From: Candidatus Woesearchaeota archaeon
GTDB taxonomy: Archaea; Nanobdellota; Nanobdellia; Woesearchaeales; ARS49
Reading direction: 5' to 3'
Assembly (NCBI GenBank): GCA_026394935.1
Contig: JAPLZR010000047.1
Coordinates: 1 to 10,845 of the forward strand
Length of the DNA: 10,845 nucleotides
A model generated the notes under the pieces. The model made no database searches and was not told the origin of the DNA. It saw nothing but the letters and a program-made list of their open reading frames with translations. Below, piece after piece: positions 4,186 through 10,845 of the stretch (the first letter of the stretch is position 1; the number at the start of each line of letters is the position of its first letter). Both the position numbers and the translations under genes were made by a program.

Positions 4186-7100
4186 ATGCTGTTGGCTTTG
4201 CTTGTTTTGCTGTGTGCAGGAGTTTTGGTGTTCCTTTCAGGCAGTTCAAGTATTACTGGTTTTGCTGCGGCTGGAGTTAATCAGGTCACGATTTATGAGG
4301 AACATACTACTGCTGTTTATCTTGGGAAATACTTTGCGAATACTGAACAGCGCGAGTTCAAGGTTATGTACGCAGTGGACTTGACTGTTGAGATTGAAGG
4401 TTCTATGATGTACATTACTCCTAAGGCAGGTTTTGAGGGCAAGCAGACTATTGAGCTGGTTTCTGGTGCTGATAAGCAGTCTTTTGTTGTGAAGGTGATT
4501 AGGAATGATGAGTCTGAACCATTACCTTCTAAGATTTTGTCTGAGAACGAAACTTTGCCAATAGGTGAACCTGAAACGCCGGTGAATGATACTGAAACTC
4601 TGATTGATGATGTTGTTGAAGTTCCTGAGAATGAGTCTGTTATGCTTGGCGTTAAGAAGCTTGGCAGGAAAATTCAGGACGAGCCTGAGTTTGATGTTAA
4701 CTTTACTGACAAGGTTTTGGATAATGAGACTTTAACGTTAATTTTCTATCATAACTCGAATGATAGCCAGCCTGTTTATGTTGTGAGCGATGTTGAGTTT
4801 GAGTTAAGCAGTGATACTGCTGCTCCTTTTGAGAATGTTTCTCTTGTTGTTACGCTTGATGATGGTATTGTTCCTGAGTTTGAATTGCACGTTGGCGATA
4901 CTTCTGAGGCTTTCAAGTTTGGAAAGAAGATTCCTAAAGTTGATATTGAGGGGAAGAAGGTTAAGAAGTGCAAGAATAAGGATGAGAATGATAATGAATG
5001 TTTCAACATTATTGACCGTGATGATGATTTTGTTGATGTGTTAATCAGCAAGGAGAATGCTTCTGTTTACCTCAAACGCGTTAATGTTTCTGACATCAGG
5101 GCTTTGTTCAACTGGATTTCCAGCACAGTTCTTACTACTGAAGTTTTTGCTGCTGAGCCGATTGATATGGAAGAAGCAGTTATTACTCTTCCCAGAACTG
5201 ATGATGTTACTGCGATTGTCGAATGCAGTGACTTTGATTTTGACTTCAAGAGTTGTATGGGTGACTGGGTTGTTACAGACGTTCCGTTCAATAAGACCGC
5301 AGAGAATGTTACTTTCACTGTGACGCACTTCTCTGGTTATGGCGGCGGGAATATTGCTGTTATTAACGTTCAGAGTTATCCGACTTTGTTCGGCAATTGG
5401 ACTGTGAGGTTTAATACTACTGGAACAGCTAATTTGACAATTACTGTAGTTAATACTACCTGGACTGATTATGCTGAAGATGGCTATGACTTGAAGTTCT
5501 TGGAGCTGAATTGCGGAAACCAGACGTTGAATTACACGTGGACTAACAATTCAGTTTTCATTGAAGATTATTATTGTAATGAGACTGGTTTTGAAATTAG
5601 CAAGGTTTTGACTGAGGGAAAGCACGTTTTGGAGTTCAGGTTTGGTGATGATGTTGATTATGCTTACAACACAGCAACTTATATGTACGTGGGATGGAGC
5701 CAGACATTTAACAGGGGCTGGAATGATTATGGATACGGAATTGCTACAGATTCCCAAAATAATGTGGTTGTAACAGGAGCAAGCATAATTGGAGTCATTA
5801 ATGGTTATGCAACCGTCAAATATAACTCGGACGGGGTTCAGCAATGGAACAGAACATTCGATGTGGGAACACATAGTATGGCCCACGCAATAGCAATAGA
5901 CACTGAAGACAACGTGATTGTGACAGGACAGGCAAACGGCAACTACTTCACAATCAAATACGACTCTGACGGAAACCATATTTGGAACAATACATATAAC
6001 AGTGGGGGAAATGATGATGCGTACGGCGTTGCCACAGACTCCGAAAATAGCGTAATTGTTACAGGGTACAAGGGCACCGATTATTTCACAATCAAATACG
6101 ACTCCACCGGAGAATACTGGTGGGACGCGACTTTCACCGCGGGCTACAATGCATATGCCATAGCTACAGATACGCTCAACAATGTCATCGTGACAGGCTA
6201 CGGAGGCAATGGTAATTATTTGACAGTAAAATATGATTCAAACGGAAATTACCAGTGGAATAAGTCATACACAGGCACAAGCGCGCAAGCATATGGCGTG
6301 GCAACAGACTCCGCTAATAACGTAATCGTGACTGGCAGTGATAACAGCAATTACCGCACAATAAAGTACGACTCGAACGGAAACCACGTATGGAACAATA
6401 CGTATGATAGCGGGGGTGCGGATACTGGCCGCAGCGTGGCAACAGACCCGTCTAATAACATAATTGTTACAGGCGTTGCCAATGGCAATTATTTCACGAT
6501 AAAGTATGACTCAAACGGAAATGCATTGTGGAATGCGACATACGCCAGCGGAACCGCATATGGCGTTGATACAGACCGCGTAGACAACATTATCGTCACA
6601 GGAACTGTCAGCAATAATTATTACACAATAAAATATCTTTTCAGCTCTCCGCCCACGCAAAGCAATCCGATACTTAATTCAACTGATGGCACCAATCGCA
6701 CTTCTCAGAATTTGACTGTTTACCCTCAGAACGTGAACAGTACAAACAATCTGTCATCGACAAACATTACCAACTGGTACAGGAATGGCAGTTCTTATGC
6801 TGTATTGAATATGCCGTTTGACACGAACAGTTCGACGACTGCAAAATATTACACCTCTTATAATAATACGGGAACTGTTAGCGGACCAACATGGACGAGT
6901 TCCGGTATTTCTGGCGGAGCGTATAGTTTTGATGGAGTCAATGATTACATTGGCACGTCTTATGCATCAAGCTTGAACATAACAGGCCCAATGACTGTTG
7001 AAGTATGGATAAATACAACCTCGCTCACACCTGCCGCGCAATATATTGCTGACAGATGGACGTATACTCCTGGAAATTTCAGGGCTTGGTCACTTGATTT

Positions 7101-10100
7101 GCAAACCACCAGTCTTGTATGGAGAGCATCTGTAGACGGAACAGACGGCGGAGTCAAACAAATATCATACGATTACACTGGAAAACAGAATCAGTGGCAC
7201 CACATAGTCGGAACGTATAATGGCACCAACCTGACACTGTATGTTGACGGCAGTCAGGCAGCAATCGGCGCAGGGCCGGCAAGCATTGTCTCATCAAATA
7301 AAGATATATACATCGGCGGAGGAGATCAAGGACTATCTTATCCATTCAACGGCACTATGGACGAAGTCCGCATCTACAACAGGGCTTTGACCTCGCAGGA
7401 AATATCCGCCGATTATAACTCCGGCGCTCCTAAGTATGACAAAATGGTTTCTGAGGAGCTTTCTATTGGTGATGCATGGTATTGCGAAGTCACTCCGAAC
7501 AATGGTTATGAAGATGGGAACGCGACAATGTCAAATGGAGTGCAGGTGGGAAACGCTCCAACGCAGGGAACACCGATTGCAAACGCGTCAAGCACAAACA
7601 TTACTGTGTATCCGCAGAGTGTCAGTGATATTGACGGCAATTCTGTGATTAATATCACAAACTGGTTAAAGAATGGAAACTCAATCACTGTCTTGAATAT
7701 GCCGTTTGACGGCTTGACTTCAAGGCATTCTGTTGTTACAAATGAGGTTGGTGCGTGGTACTTTGAGAATAATATGAAGGACTTTTCTGGTTATGGCAAT
7801 AGCGGAAGCTGTACGAATTGTCCGGCTTACCTTTCTGCCGGAAAGGTTGATGGCGCTTATGACTTTGACGGAACCAATGATGCAGTAAGAATTCCGTACA
7901 ACCAAAATCTTGCAATGGTAGGTAAAGACTTCACTATCGCATCCTGGATTTACATGGATGCAGAGCCGGATGACTGGCTAGGAAGCATATTTTCCAAAGC
8001 AACAGGCGGTGCGGGTGTAGTAACCAATGGATATGTATTTTCCATCAGAGGAAGCAATGACGGAACAAACAAGAACAAACTATGGGCCAATATTATGAAT
8101 GCCACGGGATTTATTGAAAGCCCAGGAAACACTGTACTGAGCGTCAACAAATGGTATCATGCAGTGATGACATATTCGTACTCAACAAGAGCTGTCAATT
8201 TTTACCTTAACGGACAGCCTGATGGAGGCTTCACTTCAGACAGGGATATTACTGACAGCGGGGCAACAAGTGTTACTGAAATAGGCAGAGGAGTAGACTA
8301 TGACGGATATGCATTCAACGGAAAAATCGATGAAGTCCACGTTTTCAACCGCTCTCTTAGCGTCACAGAAATTAAAACATTGTACAAGAAGGGCGCTCCG
8401 CCTCAGCAAACAGTTGATTATTCTTCGTATGGGAATACAGGAACTGTTAGCGGTGCGACTTGGACAAGTTCTGGAATTTCTGGAGGGGCTTACAGCTTTG
8501 ATGGAGTGAATGATTACATAAACGTCTCCGACTCAAGCACTCTGGAAGGAATGAGCAGATTAACAGTAGAATTCTGGATGAAAGCAAATACGCTTGATGA
8601 TTGGGCAAAGCCAGTTTCAAAAACTAACTGGCTCGGCTATTCCAACACATCATATTACTGTCAAGTACAAGACACAGATGCCTTCCAATGCGGAGTTTTT
8701 AATGAGACCGGCGGCGGATTTGACACGACCACCACAACAGTTATTACAACCAACACCTGGTATCATGTAGCTTCAGTTATGAACGGAACGTATTTATTAT
8801 TATATATAAATGGAATACTCAATGACTCCAAAGCATTCGTAGGAAGCAGCGTGTATAAAACAGACTGGCCGGTTATGATTGGAGGCGGCTTGCTTTCAAC
8901 TGCTCCATCAAATTTCTTCAACGGAACAGTCGACGAAGTCCGCATCTACAACAAGTCTTTGTCTGCACAGCAGATTGCTGCTGATTATAATGCTGGTGTT
9001 CCGAAATACAGCACAATCGTGTCGCAGGAATACGCTACAGGAGGCACTTGGTCAGCAGAGTCAACTCCGAATGACGGATACATGGATGGAACAACAAACA
9101 CATCAAATGGAGTGACAATAGTTTCTGCATGCGGGACAATAATCACAGGAGATGCAATATTGATATCAAACCTGACTCAGGTAGGGGCTGGAAATTGCAT
9201 TGAGTTTGGTGCGAATAATATCCAGTTGGACTGCAATGGTTTCAGCATAACAGGAGACTCGTCAGGAGGAAGCTATGGAGTGAGGGTGAATGGCAGAAGT
9301 GGCGTGACAATCAAGAACTGCAAACTTAACAAGTTTGAGATAGGAATGTACGTTACAAGCATGAGTAACAGCATCGTTGATAACAATGAAATAAACGGCT
9401 CAGGCCTGATTGGAATCTATCACGTTCAGTCAGTAAACAATAATATCACCAGCAATAAAATAAACAATACAGGAACGTATGACTCAATCACTCTTGTCGC
9501 TTCAAACGACACGCTGATACAGGACAATACTATTTATGTCAGCTCAAGATCAAACATCTGGATTGAAGGGCAGACCAGCACTGGCGGCTCTTACAGGAAT
9601 ACTGTAAAGAACAACGTTATGGACCAGGCATGGAACACATATGGAATCGGGCTCTACAATGCTGGTGCGCCTGTGCAGGACAACATCCTTCAAAACAACA
9701 CAGTCAAAAATGTCACATCCTACCCAATATACCTGTACAGTGCAAACAACAACAGGTTTGAAAACAACATTATCAATCAGAGCTACTGGAATGGCTTTTC
9801 TTTCACAAATAGCTATGGAAATAATGTAACTAACACGACCTGGGACAATATAGTTGTGTATTCTTTAATGCTGAATGATGAAACCTCTTTTAACAATAAA
9901 TTTGAGGGTTCGCCGAGTGTTCCGAGATATGTTTATCTGAGCGGAAACAATGGCTTGCTGCAGTTCCGTGACGCAATCAACCTGTCTGCTAGTACAAACT
10001 TCGCGAACACGAGCATATTTTACATAGCAAACAATAAATTGTTTGTCAACACGACTGCAAGGCCTGGTTTTAATGTTACATTCCTTGCCCAGCTTGCCGG

Positions 10101-10845
10101 CGTTTACTGGGCGAATTACAGGACGATTATACAAAAAGACAGCGGAGATACAGGAACATACACGAGCTGCTTGCCGCCGAACTGCAACATTTCTTGGTTT
10201 GGCGGAGGCAGGGTTGAGTGGATGGCAAACGGTTTCTCTAATTACAGGTTGGGAAACAATACTGCGCCAACGCAAGGAACTCCTGTACTTAATGCGAGCT
10301 ATGTTTACAATACGACGAAGAGTAACTTGACTGTTTACAACCAAAGCACGAATGATGCAGATGGTCACGCAGTTGAAAACGTAATCAACTGGTATAGGAA
10401 TGCAACATCAATAACTGTGCTGAACCTGCCGTTTGATTTCCAGAGCACTGACTTGACCGGAAGTGATACTGCAAAGACGTATGACTTTTCAGGATACAGC
10501 AATACTGGAAGCTTAACAACTGGAAATCAGACGCTGATTGACAGCTGCGACACAAACACGAGCTGGAACTGTTATAATGCTCCTGCAGGAATAGTGAACA
10601 CCACAATTGACAAGGTACAGGGAACTGCATCGCTCACGCCAACAAAAGGAGACACGACAAATACTGATTTCTTCTGCCAGAAAGCAATAACAGTCAATCT
10701 CACAAACCAGTTTATAGGTGTCTGGGTTTACATCAAAAACAGCACTGTGCTGAGCAAGATAAACAGGTTCCAGATATACCTTGCAAAAGACGTTGGCTAT
10801 TCTGCATATGAATGGAAAGACTTCTCGCTATACTCTGAGAACATA
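4186..10845 (+). CDS. Giant modular surface protein: membrane anchor, Ig-like, seven-bladed propeller, LamG-like x3, beta-helix (C-terminus beyond window)
   Basis: At least 2,220 codons are open. Counting from ATG 4186: a hydrophobic anchor at 1-19 ending near GSSSITGFA; an Ig/cadherin-like and acidic N-terminal region to about 500; seven SBBP/delta-60-type propeller repeats at 502-820; LamG-like jelly-rolls at about 886-1083, 1186-1404 and 1410-1607, each with an FDGxND opening and a (G)xxDEVxxxN closing motif; an Asn-rich parallel beta-helix (PbH1/NosD-like) at about 1646-1905; and the start of another jelly-roll at the edge. A linker with an (I/N)NW(Y/L)xN...LN(M/L)PFD pattern recurs near 821, 1123 and 2024. 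N-x-S/T sequons are very frequent, suggesting a glycosylated extracellular protein, perhaps an adhesin or glycan binder. No catalytic motif was recognised. The true start may lie upstream (frame open from 3943). Codon use changes sharply near 5700. Confidence 0.88.
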   Translation, partial: MLLALLVLLCAGVLVFLSGSSSITGFAAAGVNQVTIYEEHTTAVYLGKYFANTEQREFKVMYAVDLTVEIEGSMMYITPKAGFEGKQTIELVSGADKQSFVVKVIRNDESEPLPSKILSENETLPIGEPETPVNDTETLIDDVVEVPENESVMLGVKKLGRKIQDEPEFDVNFTDKVLDNETLTLIFYHNSNDSQPVYVVSDVEFELSSDTAAPFENVSLVVTLDDGIVPEFELHVGDTSEAFKFGKKIPKVDIEGKKVKKCKNKDENDNECFNIIDRDDDFVDVLISKENASVYLKRVNVSDIRALFNWISSTVLTTEVFAAEPIDMEEAVITLPRTDDVTAIVECSDFDFDFKSCMGDWVVTDVPFNKTAENVTFTVTHFSGYGGGNIAVINVQSYPTLFGNWTVRFNTTGTANLTITVVNTTWTDYAEDGYDLKFLELNCGNQTLNYTWTNNSVFIEDYYCNETGFEISKVLTEGKHVLEFRFGDDVDYAYNTATYMYVGWSQTFNRGWNDYGYGIATDSQNNVVVTGASIIGVINGYATVKYNSDGVQQWNRTFDVGTHSMAHAIAIDTEDNVIVTGQANGNYFTIKYDSDGNHIWNNTYNSGGNDDAYGVATDSENSVIVTGYKGTDYFTIKYDSTGEYWWDATFTAGYNAYAIATDTLNNVIVTGYGGNGNYLTVKYDSNGNYQWNKSYTGTSAQAYGVATDSANNVIVTGSDNSNYRTIKYDSNGNHVWNNTYDSGGADTGRSVATDPSNNIIVTGVANGNYFTIKYDSNGNALWNATYASGTAYGVDTDRVDNIIVTGTVSNNYYTIKYLFSSPPTQSNPILNSTDGTNRTSQNLTVYPQNVNSTNNLSSTNITNWYRNGSSYAVLNMPFDTNSSTTAKYYTSYNNTGTVSGPTWTSSGISGGAYSFDGVNDYIGTSYASSLNITGPMTVEVWINTTSLTPAAQYIADRWTYTPGNFRAWSLDLQTTSLVWRASVDGTDGGVKQISYDYTGKQNQWHHIVGTYNGTNLTLYVDGSQAAIGAGPASIVSSNKDIYIGGGDQGLSYPFNGTMDEVRIYNRALTSQEISADYNSGAPKYDKMVSEELSIGDAWYCEVTPNNGYEDGNATMSNGVQVGNAPTQGTPIANASSTNITVYPQSVSDIDGNSVINITNWLKNGNSITVLNMPFDGLTSRHSVVTNEVGAWYFENNMKDFSGYGNSGSCTNCPAYLSAGKVDGAYDFDGTNDAVRIPYNQNLAMVGKDFTIASWIYMDAEPDDWLGSIFSKATGGAGVVTNGYVFSIRGSNDGTNKNKLWANIMNATGFIESPGNTVLSVNKWYHAVMTYSYSTRAVNFYLNGQPDGGFTSDRDITDSGATSVTEIGRGVDYDGYAFNGKIDEVHVFNRSLSVTEIKTLYKKGAPPQQTVDYSSYGNTGTVSGATWTSSGISGGAYSFDGVNDYINVSDSSTLEGMSRLTVEFWMKANTLDDWAKPVSKTNWLGYSNTSYYCQVQDTDAFQCGVFNETGGGFDTTTTTVITTNTWYHVASVMNGTYLLLYINGILNDSKAFVGSSVYKTDWPVMIGGGLLSTAPSNFFNGTVDEVRIYNKSLSAQQIAADYNAGVPKYSTIVSQEYATGGTWSAESTPNDGYMDGTTNTSNGVTIVSACGTIITGDAILISNLTQVGAGNCIEFGANNIQLDCNGFSITGDSSGGSYGVRVNGRSGVTIKNCKLNKFEIGMYVTSMSNSIVDNNEINGSGLIGIYHVQSVNNNITSNKINNTGTYDSITLVASNDTLIQDNTIYVSSRSNIWIEGQTSTGGSYRNTVKNNVMDQAWNTYGIGLYNAGAPVQDNILQNNTVKNVTSYPIYLYSANNNRFENNIINQSYWNGFSFTNSYGNNVTNTTWDNIVVYSLMLNDETSFNNKFEGSPSVPRYVYLSGNNGLLQFRDAINLSASTNFANTSIFYIANNKLFVNTTARPGFNVTFLAQLAGVYWANYRTIIQKDSGDTGTYTSCLPPNCNISWFGGGRVEWMANGFSNYRLGNNTAPTQGTPVLNASYVYNTTKSNLTVYNQSTNDADGHAVENVINWYRNATSITVLNLPFDFQSTDLTGSDTAKTYDFSGYSNTGSLTTGNQTLIDSCDTNTSWNCYNAPAGIVNTTIDKVQGTASLTPTKGDTTNTDFFCQKAITVNLTNQFIGVWVYIKNSTVLSKINRFQIYLAKDVGYSAYEWKDFSLYSENI
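5689..6645 (+). repeat. Seven tandem SBBP-type repeats forming a beta-propeller
   Basis: Units of about 43-50 residues follow the pattern 'YGVATDSxNNVIVTG...NYFTIKYDSNGNxxWNNTY'. The ATD-type motifs start near 5734, 5884, 6022, 6154, 6292, 6430 and 6559. The seventh unit ends at IKYLF without its W-strand, while an extra W-strand (VGWSQTF, from about 5689) precedes the first unit. This is the signature of a seven-bladed propeller closed by N- and C-terminal strands in one blade. Confidence 0.85.
6841..7434 (+). repeat. LamG-like domain 1 (duplicated with domain 3)
   Basis: The opening encodes TGTVSGPTWTSSGISGGAYS and FDGVNDYI. The core has MTVEVWI and WHHIVGTYNGTNLTLYVDG, and the closing is MDEVRIYNRALTSQEI. 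This is a concanavalin-like jelly-roll of the Laminin_G_3 type, which commonly binds glycans. DNA near the opening (about 6865-6950) and the closing 22 nt from 7361 repeats almost unchanged in domain 3. Confidence 0.8.
7741..8399 (+). repeat. LamG-like domain 2 (diverged)
   Basis: This segment has the same architecture as its neighbours: YDFDGTNDAVRIP opening, FTIASWIYM strand, WYHAVMTYSYSTRAVNFYLNG, and KIDEVHVFNRSLSVTEI closing. The sequence is clearly more distant than domains 1 and 3 are from each other. An insertion with CTNCP (two cysteines, about 7810-7830) distinguishes it. Confidence 0.75.
8413..9005 (+). repeat. LamG-like domain 3 (near-copy of domain 1 at its ends)
   Basis: The opening TGTVSGATWTSSGISGGAYS differs from domain 1 by one residue over 20, followed by FDGVNDYI. 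The closing VDEVRIYNKSLSAQQIAADY also tracks domain 1, while the interior has diverged and carries two cysteines. It follows domain 2 through only GAPPQQTVDYSSYGN, without the linker of about 100 residues that separates domains 1 and 2. Confidence 0.8.
9121..9900 (+). other. Right-handed parallel beta-helix segment of the giant protein
   Basis: Short Asn-rich rungs repeat the pattern of hydrophobic, polar, N-N-x-[IV] (for example SIVDNNEINGSG, NNITSNKINNTG, DTLIQDNTIYV, DNILQNNTVKNV, NNRFENNIINQ). This is typical of PbH1/NosD-like helices. It is preceded by the cysteine-containing CGTIITGDAILISNLT cap, which commonly begins such domains in archaeal surface proteins. Some family members are polysaccharide lyases, but I see no catalytic signature here. 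Confidence 0.75.

Noticed and set aside
5551..5979. 142-codon minus-strand ORF, cysteine- and valine-rich
   Set aside because: It lies opposite the continuous frame of the giant protein, including conserved propeller repeats.
10043..10330. 95-codon plus-strand ORF
   Set aside because: It is an alternative frame within the giant gene; the main frame continues with the same linker module seen elsewhere.

Overview
The window looks archaeal, most likely from an uncultivated DPANN-type lineage (Woesearchaeota/Pacearchaeota-like; this placement is inference). The archaeal evidence is an archaeal-type AMP phosphorylase, a tRNA-Val with a 42-nt intron in a textbook bulge-helix-bulge, TTTATAAA promoters (one placed for leaderless initiation), a DUF504/UPF0248-like protein and a giant membrane-anchored, sequon-rich surface protein.

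Layout. Positions 1-3808 are carried by the minus strand. Read in the direction of transcription they hold: a 56-residue two-helix membrane protein (3808-3638) with a perfect Shine-Dalgarno; a 230-bp gene-free stretch with two hairpin copies of a tRNA start; tRNA-Val(GAC) (3409-3295); a 3'-end fragment copy of the same tRNA (3209-3190); and an operon with very tight spacing: AI-2E-family permease (3156-2035), two tiny leader ORFs (2038-1961 and 1964-1899), AMP phosphorylase deoA (1895-402) and a membrane-anchored DUF504-like protein (405 to the window edge). Three of the four junctions are ATGA stop/start overlaps; the fourth is 3 nt.

The plus strand from about 3943 to the window end is one open frame of at least 2,220 codons. 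It encodes an exported modular protein: N-terminal membrane segment(s), Ig/cadherin-like region, seven-bladed SBBP-type beta-propeller, three LamG-like lectin domains, a right-handed beta-helix and recurring linker modules. It is cut by the window edge.

The most unusual signal is an architecture found twice. Directly upstream of deoA, and directly upstream of tRNA-Val, sit two tandem units of about 70 bp (start-to-start spacings 74, 69, 71 and 67 nt). Each unit is a copy of the first 11-22 nt of the downstream gene, a palindromic core and an inverted copy of that start, which can pair either back within the unit or forward onto the next start. In both places the outer copy is more diverged than the inner one, and two cores from the two loci agree at 15 of 16 bases. 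At deoA the units are open reading frames (M-[KR]-L-x-V-K-D...) that chain by overlap into the enzyme and could form a serial translational switch. Whether this is a mini mobile element, a fold-back replication product or a selected regulator cannot be decided from one window.
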